DNA of 64,000 nt from Alphaproteobacteria bacterium. Lineage in GTDB: Bacteria > Pseudomonadota > Alphaproteobacteria > Caulobacterales > Hyphomonadaceae. Shown here in pieces: positions 39,989 through 48,822 of the stretch. Location of the stretch: positions 62,001-126,000 of the forward strand of contig JAHJYW010000014.1 in the NCBI GenBank assembly GCA_018827375.1, written 5' to 3'. The first letter of the stretch is position 1; each line of letters opens with the position of its first letter. Made by a program: the position numbers and the translations under genes. The notes under the pieces were generated by a model. The model made no database searches. It was not told the origin of the DNA and worked only from the letters and a program-made list of their open reading frames with translations.

Positions 39989-41101
39989 ATGCTTAGCGCC
40001 GGTGACGAATACCCAATCCACCAGACCCCCGAACCCGTGGCCTATTCCGGCTCAGACCGGAATTTCTATGATCGGTATTTCTTTAACGGATACAGCGCAG
40101 ACGGCTCGACCTTCTTCGCCGCCGCCATGGGCGTCTACCCGCACCTGAACATCATTGATGGCGCCGTCTCCATTCTTCGCAATGGCAAGCAGGCCAGCGT
40201 CTATCTTTCCCGCCCGCTCAACATGGAGCGCATGGACACGCATGTCGGCCCGCTCTCGGTCGAGGTGATCGAACCCCTGAAAAAGATACGCCTGCGCCTT
40301 GAGGAAACCGAGGGCCTTGCCCTCGACGTCGAGTTTGAAGGCCGCGCCTTCCCGATTGAAGAGCCGCGGTTCACCCGTCGCCAGGGCCCGCGCATGATGA
40401 TGGACCTGACGCGCATGACGCAGAATGGTCGCTGGTCCGGCAACCTGCGCATGGATGGCACCGAGGTCGACATCAAGCCGGCTGACTTTACCGGTACACG
40501 CGACCGCTCATGGGGCGTGCGCCCGATCGGCGCGCCGGATGCCCAGCCGCTTATCCCGGCGCCGCCGCCGCAGTTCTACTGGATCTGGACGCCAACCAAT
40601 TTCCCGAACTTCTCAATGTTCTATCACGTCAACCATGACGAGACCGGAACGCCATGGAACACGCGCGCTGTCATCGTTCCGGATGGCGCAGACCAGGGCG
40701 GCGGCATGCACCTCGCCGATGCCAAGATGAACACGGTCTACACACCCGGCACCCGCCGTATGCAGAGCGCGCAGCTGGACATGACGGATGCAACCGGCCG
40801 TGCCCACAAGGTGACGTTCGAGCCGATGGGCACCTTCCTGATGAAGGGCATCGGCTATGGCCACGACAAGTATCGCCATGGCGCCTTCCGGGGTGACCAG
40901 CTGGCCATAGCGCGCGAGGACTTCGAGCCGGCAAAGATGCCGTGGCACGTCATCGAGAATCTGCACATCCAGGAAATCGTCCGTGCCAAGCACGAAAGCC
41001 CCGACGGTGTCGGTTCCGAAGGCATCGGCACGTTCGAACAGCTCTTCATCGGCCCCCATGCGCCGAGCGGCTTCAAGGATATCCTCGACCCGGCGAAATA
41101 G
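39989..41101 (+). CDS. Conserved hypothetical protein (lipocalin/AttH-like fold suspected)
   Basis: Long ORF with upstream AAGGAAGG; WSGNLRMDGTEVDIKPADFTGTRDRSWGVRPIG; WIWTPTNFPNFSMFYHVNHDETG. Confidence 0.65.
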   Translation: MLSAGDEYPIHQTPEPVAYSGSDRNFYDRYFFNGYSADGSTFFAAAMGVYPHLNIIDGAVSILRNGKQASVYLSRPLNMERMDTHVGPLSVEVIEPLKKIRLRLEETEGLALDVEFEGRAFPIEEPRFTRRQGPRMMMDLTRMTQNGRWSGNLRMDGTEVDIKPADFTGTRDRSWGVRPIGAPDAQPLIPAPPPQFYWIWTPTNFPNFSMFYHVNHDETGTPWNTRAVIVPDGADQGGGMHLADAKMNTVYTPGTRRMQSAQLDMTDATGRAHKVTFEPMGTFLMKGIGYGHDKYRHGAFRGDQLAIAREDFEPAKMPWHVIENLHIQEIVRAKHESPDGVGSEGIGTFEQLFIGPHAPSGFKDILDPAK

Positions 41102-41113
41102 GGGCCTGAGGCT

Positions 41114-42253
41114 CTAGGCGTTAAGCCCTTGCCATGCCTGCATGGCGAGGGTGATCGCCCGCATGTCTCCGGTCGTGGTGCCCTGCATCAGGTTCATCGC
41201 ATAGGACATGGTCGTGTGAGACTCCATGTCGATCAACGCGATGGATCCACCATAGCCGCCCCAGAACATGGAATGCGCGTTGAGGGCTGGCGACATCGGG
41301 CCGGAGAGGCCAAAGCCTAGACCATAGCGCACCGGAATCCCGAGGATCAGATCAGTGCCCTGAATCTGTTCTTCCAGTGCCTTGCGGCAGCCGGCTTCGC
41401 TCATGAAGCGCTTGCCACCCGCCATGCCACCATTGGCGAGGATCGTGTGGATCGTTGCCACCGAGCGGGCATTGCCGGTGCCGCCCGCCGCTGGTATTTC
41501 CGCGCCGCGCCAGGCGCGCGTCCGCGTCTCGCTGACATCGATGCCGGGATTGGTGAACGTGACTTTCTTGATATCCGTCATGGTCGGATCAGCCGATATG
41601 CTGGCATCCGCTGGCGGCTTCAGATCCGCGACGCGGGCGTCTTCGGAGGCGGGCAGGCCGATATGGAAATCCGCGCCCAGCGGCCCGGCAATCTCTTCGC
41701 GGAATAGGGTGCCGACGCTTTTGCCTGCCACGCGGCGAATGACTTCGCCAACAAGATAGCCCTGTGTGATGGCATGATAGCCGGGGGCAGTTCCTGGCGC
41801 CCACAAGGGCGCCTGCGCGGCAAGAAGGCTGGTCGCCTTCTCCCAGTCGTAGAGGTCGTCATTGGTCATGGGCTCGCGCCAACCCGACAGGCCCGCTGAG
41901 TGGCTCATCAAATGGCTGAACTTGATGTCGGCTTTTCCATTGGCGCCAAATTCCGGCCAGTACTTCGCGACAGGTGCGTCGAAGTCGAGTTCGCCGCGAT
42001 CGGCCAGCAGGAGGGCGGTCAGTGCCGTCATCGTCTTCGTGGTCGAATAGACGTTGACGATCGTATCCTTTTCCCAGGGGCGGGTCTTCTCGACATCGGC
42101 ATATCCGCCCCAAAGGTCGACGACCGTTTCGCCATCCTTCGTCACGCAGAAAGACGCGCCAATATCCGCGCCCGTATCCAGATGCGTCTGGAACTGGTCC
42201 CGAACGCCTTCAAATTTATCGTTCACAAATCCCTGTACTTCGGCTTTTGCCAT
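41114..42253 (-). CDS. Serine hydrolase, class C beta-lactamase/EstB-like
   Basis: IVNVYSTTKTMTALTALLLADRGELDFDAPVAKYWPEF (SxxK); GYHAITQGYLVGEVIRR. Confidence 0.9.
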   Translation of the reverse strand: MAKAEVQGFVNDKFEGVRDQFQTHLDTGADIGASFCVTKDGETVVDLWGGYADVEKTRPWEKDTIVNVYSTTKTMTALTALLLADRGELDFDAPVAKYWPEFGANGKADIKFSHLMSHSAGLSGWREPMTNDDLYDWEKATSLLAAQAPLWAPGTAPGYHAITQGYLVGEVIRRVAGKSVGTLFREEIAGPLGADFHIGLPASEDARVADLKPPADASISADPTMTDIKKVTFTNPGIDVSETRTRAWRGAEIPAAGGTGNARSVATIHTILANGGMAGGKRFMSEAGCRKALEEQIQGTDLILGIPVRYGLGFGLSGPMSPALNAHSMFWGGYGGSIALIDMESHTTMSYAMNLMQGTTTGDMRAITLAMQAWQGLNA

Positions 42254-42352
42254 GCCCGTGTCCTCCCGGTTCTTTTGTGATGAAACCCTAGGAGGTCAAT
42301 TTAACAACGGCAACGGGAAGATGGTCAGCGGTTCGCATCGCGTCGCGTCACC

Positions 42353-43336
42353 CTAGCCCCAGAGTGCGCTCATCGGCGGATCAATCCAGCCATCGCGGTA
42401 GGTAAGGCCGTTCGCGACATCATCCTTCAGCCAGAGCGGCCCGTCGAGGTCGGCCGCGTCGCAGAGGCCTGCCAGCAGCACAGCCGGCGCCATCGAGATG
42501 GATCCGGCCACCATGCAACCGACCATCACACCCATGCCGCTGGCCTTTGCGGCGCGCACCATGGCGAGCGCCTCGGTCAGGCCGCCGGTCTTGTCGAGCT
42601 TGACGTTCACGGCGTCATAGCGACGGGCGAGATCCTGGATATCGGCGCTCGTATGCGCGCTCTCGTCAGCACAGATCGCAACCGGGGCAGGGCGGCGGAC
42701 CAGCGCAGCATCATCCGCAGCCGGGAAAGGCTGTTCAATCAACACAACACCAAGATTGGCCGCGGCCTTCGAAATAGCAGGGAACTCGGCCGGCAGAAGG
42801 CCTTCATTGGCGTCGACAATCAGGCGGGCATCGGGCCGGGCGGCGTGCACCGCTTCAATGCGCTTCAGGTCTTCCGCACCACCCAGCTTCAGCTTGAGAA
42901 GGCGGCCCTGTGTGGTCTTAGCAGCTGAGGCCATGGCCTCGGGCGTATCGAGGCTGACCGTCACTGCCGTCTCGACGGGCTTTGGCTCCGGCAGGCCCGC
43001 AAGTTGCCAGACGGGCGCTCCGCTTAGCTTCGCTTCAAGGTCCCAGAGCGCGCAGTCCAGGGCGCAACGCGCGGCCCCAGCAGGCATCTGCGTCTGCAGG
43101 TCTGTGCGTGTCAGCCCGGTCTCCATGGCGCTCCGCATGGACTCGATGGCGGCCACCACGCTGTCGACGGTTTCGCCATAGCGCGCATAAGGGACACATT
43201 CCCCCCAACCGCTTGCGGCGTCCTGCTGTAGTCTGACGCGAACAGTGTTGGCCTCGGTCTTTGCGCCTCTGGAAATGGTAAACGCTGCCCTCAGGGGCGC
43301 GGAAACAGGGGTGATTTCAAGGTGCCGATTGCTCAT
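42353..43336 (-). CDS. Dipeptide epimerase (L-Ala-D/L-Glu type), enolase superfamily
   Basis: GWGECVPYARYGET; LLKLKLGG; LIVDANEG; ICADESAHT; DAVNVKLDKTGGLTEAL. Confidence 0.88.
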   Translation of the reverse strand: MSNRHLEITPVSAPLRAAFTISRGAKTEANTVRVRLQQDAASGWGECVPYARYGETVDSVVAAIESMRSAMETGLTRTDLQTQMPAGAARCALDCALWDLEAKLSGAPVWQLAGLPEPKPVETAVTVSLDTPEAMASAAKTTQGRLLKLKLGGAEDLKRIEAVHAARPDARLIVDANEGLLPAEFPAISKAAANLGVVLIEQPFPAADDAALVRRPAPVAICADESAHTSADIQDLARRYDAVNVKLDKTGGLTEALAMVRAAKASGMGVMVGCMVAGSISMAPAVLLAGLCDAADLDGPLWLKDDVANGLTYRDGWIDPPMSALWG

Positions 43337-43350
43337 GCCTTGTCCCGATC

Positions 43351-43364
43351 GATCAAATTTGATC
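43351..43364. promoter_or_regulatory. Perfect 14-bp palindrome GATCAAATTTGATC
   Basis: Between divergent epimerase and mlaE-like starts. Confidence 0.45.
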
Positions 43365-43423
43365 TTCTTCAATGCCCTTGCCTTAAGCATGTTTTGCTAG
43401 GCAAGTCAGGTAGTTACACACCG

Positions 43424-44557
43424 ATGGCAGACACAGTTTCCCCCGAATTCGCGCTTGATGAAAGCGGCGAACGCACCGTCCTCCGGTTGACCGGGGACTG
43501 GACCGTCCAGCATGTGCAGGATGTCGACGATGCCCTGCGCGCTCTGAACGTTTCATCTCCGCTGGCTGTGGATGTCTCCGATCTTGGAAAGCTCGACACG
43601 GCCGGGGCCTTTGTCATCGACCGCACATTGCGTGCGGCTGGCTCTGACGAGCAAGGCGAGCCGAACATTATTGGCGAACATCCAAACGCGTCTCGCCTGA
43701 TTGCGCAGATCCATGCTGTCTCGACGCCGGCTCCCGCAAGTCCGGCGCTGGATGGCGGCCTCATGGCGATGCTCGACCGCACGGGCCGGACGTTCATGCA
43801 CATCTTCGCGGAGAGTATTTCGACACTGGCTTTCCTTGGTGAAACGCTGGTCACCTGTGCCCGCCTCATCGTTCAGCCGTGGAAGCTGCGCTGGACCAGC
43901 ATAGTCGCCGTAATGGAAGAGTCCGGACTCGACGCGCTGCCCATCATTACATTCCTGTCCTTCTTCGTCGGCATGGTCATCGCCTTCATTGGCGCAACCA
44001 CGCTCAAGAGTTTCGATCTGGAGATCTATACGGTCGAACTGATCGGCTATTCCGAGCTGCGTGAATTTGGCGTCGTTCTGACGGGTATTGTGCTGGCGGG
44101 CAGAACGAACTCGTCCTTTACCGCGCAGATTGGCACGATGAAGATGCGTCAGGAAATCGACGCCATGCAGACGCTCGGCCTGAAGCCGATGGAAGTGCTC
44201 GTCGCGCCACGCGTTCTGGCCATGCTGATCATAACACCCGTGCTGGCCTTTGCCGCCACGCTGGCCGGCATTGCCGGTGGCATGATGGTGGCGTGGCTGT
44301 CGCTCGACATCAATCCGGGCGTCTTCATCCTTCGTCTCAGGGATTCCGTGCCCATCGACCAGTTCTGGGTCGGCATGTCCAAGGCGCCTGTCTTCGGCCT
44401 TGTCTGTGTGCTCATCGCCTGCCGCCAAGGCCTTAATGTCGGGGGCAGTGTCCAGTCGCTCGGCCGGGCGACCACCACGTCCGTGGTGCAGGCGCTGTTC
44501 TCGATCATCGCCATCGATGCCATGTTTGCGATCTTCTACATGGAGCTCGGCATATGA
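43424..44557 (+). CDS. STAS-domain/MlaE ABC permease fusion
   Basis: N-terminal STAS (LRLTGDWTVQHVQDVDDALRALNVSSPLAVDVSDLGKLDTAGAFVIDRTLR); MlaE permease (IALIGATTL-type segments, LREFGVVLTGIVLAGRTNSSFTAQIGTMKMRQEIDAMQTLGLKPMEVLVAPRVLA). Confidence 0.92.
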   Translation: MADTVSPEFALDESGERTVLRLTGDWTVQHVQDVDDALRALNVSSPLAVDVSDLGKLDTAGAFVIDRTLRAAGSDEQGEPNIIGEHPNASRLIAQIHAVSTPAPASPALDGGLMAMLDRTGRTFMHIFAESISTLAFLGETLVTCARLIVQPWKLRWTSIVAVMEESGLDALPIITFLSFFVGMVIAFIGATTLKSFDLEIYTVELIGYSELREFGVVLTGIVLAGRTNSSFTAQIGTMKMRQEIDAMQTLGLKPMEVLVAPRVLAMLIITPVLAFAATLAGIAGGMMVAWLSLDINPGVFILRLRDSVPIDQFWVGMSKAPVFGLVCVLIACRQGLNVGGSVQSLGRATTTSVVQALFSIIAIDAMFAIFYMELGI

Positions 44558-45318
44558 GCGCCGAGCCGATCATTCGTATTCGCGATCTCGAGACGCGCTT
44601 TGGCACGCATACCGTGCATGAGCATCTCGACCTGGATGTGCAGCGCGGTGAAGTCCTGGGCGTGGTGGGGCCATCGGGTACAGGCAAATCGGTGCTGTTG
44701 CGCGCGATTGTCGGCCTGAAGCATCCCTCCGCGGGCACCGTTGAAGTGTTTGGGCACCAGCTCGATAAGTTGGGCGATGAAGAGCGCAACGGCATTGAGC
44801 GCCGCTGGGGTGTCATGTTCCAGGACGGCGCGCTGTTCTCAAACCTGACGGTTCGCGAGAATGTCATGGTGCCCATGAAGGAGCACACGACACTTGGCCC
44901 GAAACTTCGCGCCGAGCTTGCCGACATGAAGATCCGACTTGCAGGCCTTGAGCCCGATGCCGGCGACAAGTTTCCGTCAGACCTTTCCGGCGGCATGCGC
45001 AAGCGCGCGGCACTGGCGCGCGCACTGGCGCTCGACCCCGAGCTTCTTTTCCTTGACGAGCCAACGGCTGGCCTTGACCCGATAACGGCGGCAGGCTTCG
45101 ACACGCTTTTGCGCCAGCTGCAACAATCGCTGGGCCTGACCGTCTTTCTTGTTACCCATGATGTCGATACCTTGAATGCGGTTTGTGACCGGATTGCCGT
45201 ACTGGGCGAGAAAAAAGTGCTGGCGATTGGAACGATCGACGAACTGCGCGCCTTCGATCACCCGTGGGTGCAGGAATATTTTGGCGGCCCGCGTGGCCGT
45301 GCCGCCACCGGACACTAG
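44554..45318 (+). CDS. ABC transporter ATP-binding protein, MlaF-type
   Basis: GVVGPSGTGKSVLLRAIVGL; LSGGMRKRAALARALALDPELLFLDEPTAGLDP. Confidence 0.95.
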   Translation: MSAEPIIRIRDLETRFGTHTVHEHLDLDVQRGEVLGVVGPSGTGKSVLLRAIVGLKHPSAGTVEVFGHQLDKLGDEERNGIERRWGVMFQDGALFSNLTVRENVMVPMKEHTTLGPKLRAELADMKIRLAGLEPDAGDKFPSDLSGGMRKRAALARALALDPELLFLDEPTAGLDPITAAGFDTLLRQLQQSLGLTVFLVTHDVDTLNAVCDRIAVLGEKKVLAIGTIDELRAFDHPWVQEYFGGPRGRAATGH

Positions 45319-45332
45319 AATGGAGACCGGAT

Positions 45333-46286
45333 ATGGAAACGCGCGCTAATTATGCCCTCATCGGCGCTTTTGTGCTGATCGCGGCCTTCGCGGTTGCAGG
45401 CTTCGTGATGTGGCTGGGCCAGGCCCAGTTCCGACAGGATTTCAAAGCCTATGACATTGTCTTCGAGGGGCCGGTCTCACTCGAGGAAGGGGCATCCGTC
45501 CGCTATATCGGCATCAAGGTTGGCGAAGTCTCGACCGTTCGTATCGACCGCGCCGACACGTCCAAGGTGCGCGCCCGTATCCGCATTGACCGCGAAACCC
45601 CTGTGCGCAGGGACTCCACCGCCTCCATTCAGCTTGCCGGCATCACCGGTGCCACATTCATCCAGATAACTGCCGGTACCGGAGATCCGCTCGAAGCGCG
45701 GGCCGGCGAGCCTGTTCCGGTCATCAGGGCCGAGCGCACGCAGCTCGACGAGCTGTTCTCGGGCGGCACCGAAGTTCTCGGCAATGCCAACCAGGCGATC
45801 CAGCGCGTGAACCTGGTCTTCACAGACGAGAATATCGATGCGCTTTCGATGACGCTCAAGAATCTGGAATTGCTCAGCGGCAAGATCGCCCAGGACAATG
45901 GCCTTGCCGACAAGGCCTCGGCCACGCTGGATGATGTGTCGAAAGCCACGCGCAAATTCGAAGGGGCCTCAGCCTCGTTCGAGACGCTCAGCACCACAAC
46001 CAATACACGCGTTGCCGAACTGGCAGACCAGCTCGACCTCGTCGTTAGCGATGTACGCAGCATTACAAAGACCGCCAACGAAACGATCGAACAGAGCAAT
46101 CGGGCGGTCTCGGCTGCGGCTGATGCCATCGAGGGGCCCGCAACATCTGCCATCGAGGACGCGCGCCTCGCCAGCCAGGACCTGCGTATCCTGATCAACC
46201 GGCTTGACCGGGTTGCCCGAGAGATTGAACGCAATCCCCAGAGCTTTGTCGCTGGCGATCCCATTCCCTATGAAGGAGAGCGCTGA
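45333..46286 (+). CDS. MlaD-type MCE domain substrate-binding protein
   Basis: METRANYALIGAFVLIAAFAVAGFVMWLG; YDIVFEGPVSLEEGASVRYIGIKVGEVSTVRID; STASIQLAGITGATFIQI. Confidence 0.94.
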   Translation: METRANYALIGAFVLIAAFAVAGFVMWLGQAQFRQDFKAYDIVFEGPVSLEEGASVRYIGIKVGEVSTVRIDRADTSKVRARIRIDRETPVRRDSTASIQLAGITGATFIQITAGTGDPLEARAGEPVPVIRAERTQLDELFSGGTEVLGNANQAIQRVNLVFTDENIDALSMTLKNLELLSGKIAQDNGLADKASATLDDVSKATRKFEGASASFETLSTTTNTRVAELADQLDLVVSDVRSITKTANETIEQSNRAVSAAADAIEGPATSAIEDARLASQDLRILINRLDRVAREIERNPQSFVAGDPIPYEGER

Positions 46287-46876
46287 TGTTGCGCCGTCTT
46301 GTTATCACGCTGGCCGCTGCCAGCCTCGCGTCCTGCGTCTCGCTCTTGCCAGAGCAGAAAGTCCCTGAGGGTCTCTACCGCTTTGGTCAGATTGAAACAC
46401 TACATCCGCTCGATGCCTCGATTATCATTCGTGAGCCGGAAGCTTCGCGTCTGTTCGGCGGTCGCGCCATTGCGGCCGAGGACAATAGTGGCGCCCTTCG
46501 CCTCGTGCCCGGTGTGGAATGGACTGATAGTGCCACCCGCATGATGCAGATTGCACTGCTCGATTCCTTCGGCAGTGAGGGTGCCGGTGTCGCCATCGGC
46601 TCCGACACGGGCGCAGATGCGGATTACGAACTTGCCTGGCGCATGTCGGACTTCACCCTGTCGGGCACGACGGCGCGATGCCGGATTCAGGCCACGCTGC
46701 TTGAAGGGCATTCGCGCAAGGTGCTCGCGCAGACAAGTGTTTCAACATCGGCTGTCGCGCAGGGGAGTGACAATGCCTCACGTGCAAAGGCCCTGACCGA
46801 TGCGGGCAGGGCCTGTGTCAGTGATGTCGCTGCGTTCGTGGCCGCGCAGGCCGTCGCGCCAGAACCGAAGTCCTGA
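46286..46876 (+). CDS. ABC-type transport auxiliary lipoprotein (PqiC-like)
   Basis: LAAASLASCVSLLP lipobox; position in MCE operon; LLDSFGSEGAGVAIGSDTGADADYELAWRMSDFTL. Confidence 0.82.
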   Translation: MLRRLVITLAAASLASCVSLLPEQKVPEGLYRFGQIETLHPLDASIIIREPEASRLFGGRAIAAEDNSGALRLVPGVEWTDSATRMMQIALLDSFGSEGAGVAIGSDTGADADYELAWRMSDFTLSGTTARCRIQATLLEGHSRKVLAQTSVSTSAVAQGSDNASRAKALTDAGRACVSDVAAFVAAQAVAPEPKS

Positions 46877-46887
46877 CGCAAGGGTCC

Positions 46888-48090
46888 TTAGCCGGCTTTC
46901 ATCTCGTCGAATGGCAGGTCCTTGTCGACGCGCACGTCCTGGGGCAGACCCAGAACGCGTTCGGCGATGATGTTCTTGAGGATCTCGTCCGTACCGCCCG
47001 CAATACGCAGGCCGGGGGCCCACATGAAGCTCTGCTGGAAGATCGCGTCGGCTGGCATCGTCTCGGTATCATTGATGATGCCGTAATGGTCCTGCATCTC
47101 GATGGCCGAGTTGCAGATGTCCTGCAAATGGTTGGCCGTGATGATCTTGCCGATCGAGTTTTCCGGTCCCGGTGTCTGGCCGCGTGAGAGAGCGGTCATG
47201 GTGCGGAACTTCGTCAGCTTGTAGCCTTGCGCCGCGACATACCAGTCGGCCAGCTTCTCACGGAATGCCTGGTCGCCCATCGAGCCGGCATCCTTCGCAT
47301 AGTTCATGATCTCGCCCCAGTCCGGGCCGGGTGAACCGCCCACAGCGAGACGCTCGTTCATCAGTGTGACAAGGGCGACCTTCCAGCCGGCACCGACTTC
47401 GCCGAGGCGGTCGGAATCCGGAATGCGAACGTCCGTGAAGTAGACTTCGTTGAACTCGCGGCCGCCGGAGGCCTGGTGGATCGGACGCACTTCAACGCCC
47501 TTCTGCTTCATGTTCACGATGAACATGGTGAGGCCCTTGTGCTTTGGCACTTTCGGGTTGGTGCGCACGAGCACGATGCCGAAGTCGGAATAGTGCGCGC
47601 CTGAGGTCCACACTTTCTGGCCGTTAATTACCCACTCGTCGCCGTCTTTCACGGCTTTCGTCTTGAGGCCCGCAACGTCAGAGCCAGCCGATGGTTCGGA
47701 GAACAGCTGGCACCAGATCTCTTCGCCTTTCAGCGCCTTCTCGACATAGCGTTCCTTGTGCTTGTCGGAGCCGAACGCGATGACGGTTGGCACGCACATG
47801 CCTAGGCCGATGGCGAACGGGCCGGTCGGGGCATCATACTTGCCCTCTTCCTGACCCCAGATGACCGATTGCATGGACGTGCCGCCCCGGCCGCCCCATT
47901 CTTCAGGCCAGGTGATCTGAGCGAACTTGTTCTCGGCCTTGATCTTCTGCCAGTCCTTGGCGCGCTGCAGCGCATCCTTGCCGGAACCCGGCCGTGGGCG
48001 TGCGCCCGATTTCGGCTCGAGGTGCTTGTCGAGAAACGCACGGGCTTCGGCGCGAAATTCTGCTTCTTCTTTGGTGTCGTTGAAATCCAT
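46888..48090 (-). CDS. Acyl-CoA dehydrogenase
   Basis: CQLFSEPSAGSDVAGLKTKAVKDGDEWVINGQKVWTSGAHYSDFGIVLVRT; RIAGGTDEILKNIIAERVLGLP. Confidence 0.95.
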   Translation of the reverse strand: MDFNDTKEEAEFRAEARAFLDKHLEPKSGARPRPGSGKDALQRAKDWQKIKAENKFAQITWPEEWGGRGGTSMQSVIWGQEEGKYDAPTGPFAIGLGMCVPTVIAFGSDKHKERYVEKALKGEEIWCQLFSEPSAGSDVAGLKTKAVKDGDEWVINGQKVWTSGAHYSDFGIVLVRTNPKVPKHKGLTMFIVNMKQKGVEVRPIHQASGGREFNEVYFTDVRIPDSDRLGEVGAGWKVALVTLMNERLAVGGSPGPDWGEIMNYAKDAGSMGDQAFREKLADWYVAAQGYKLTKFRTMTALSRGQTPGPENSIGKIITANHLQDICNSAIEMQDHYGIINDTETMPADAIFQQSFMWAPGLRIAGGTDEILKNIIAERVLGLPQDVRVDKDLPFDEMKAG

Positions 48091-48245
48091 ACTCAATTTC
48101 CTCCAGAAATAATTGTTTGATTTGACCGTTGCGACCACCTGGCCGCCATAATCACTTCCAATTTGCGCTGTCTAAGAAGGGTCGGGATATGCACCACACA
48201 GCATTGTGCTGGTCGTAGCGGATCTCGCACTAAGGACCCTTTTTT

Positions 48246-48764
48246 ATGTTGAACTCGCTCAGGTATCTTTCGGTGGCCGCTTCTGCTTTGTGCATCATGG
48301 GTGCGGCTCAGGCAGACGGCATGATGAAATTCGACGGTGTCGATGTCCCGATCACGAACGTGTCGTTCAGTGTCTCGCGTCAGGCCGTTGTGGATCCCGA
48401 AAGCTTCATGCCGGTTGCGCCGGCCCGCAGCACGCTGGCCAGTGGCGCGATCTACGTGACGCGGACGTTTGATGCTGCTTCGGCCAAGGTCCTGCAGCAT
48501 GTTATCGACGGCGAGACGATGCCCAAATTCGAAATCATCGTCTCTGATTCCGCCGCCCCGACGCGAACCGTGTGGATGTTGAGTAATGTTGTCGTCAACA
48601 ATTACAGCACCTTCATGGGTGAGACCGGCGCACTCATCGAGAGCTTTGACGTCACCTATGACTCCGCATCGCTGCAGGTCTTCGCCGGTGCCGGCAAGAC
48701 GCCGAAGTCGAGCGTCAGCTGGACCGCTACCGCTCCCGCAGCCGAGCCCGGCCACGGCGAATGA
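48246..48764 (+). CDS. Secreted protein with possible Hcp-like (T6SS tube) fold
   Basis: Signal peptide MLNSLRYLSVAASALCIMGAAQA; TRTFDAASAKVLQHVIDGETMPKFEIIVSD...WMLSNVVVNNYSTF...ESFDVTYDSASLQVF resembles Hcp C-terminal beta-barrel pattern. Confidence 0.45.
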   Translation: MLNSLRYLSVAASALCIMGAAQADGMMKFDGVDVPITNVSFSVSRQAVVDPESFMPVAPARSTLASGAIYVTRTFDAASAKVLQHVIDGETMPKFEIIVSDSAAPTRTVWMLSNVVVNNYSTFMGETGALIESFDVTYDSASLQVFAGAGKTPKSSVSWTATAPAAEPGHGE

Positions 48765-48822
48765 CATCCTGTTCAGGCGGCGCCCAGTCGGGTGCCGCCT
48801 GACCAAGAAGGGGATGTCGAAA

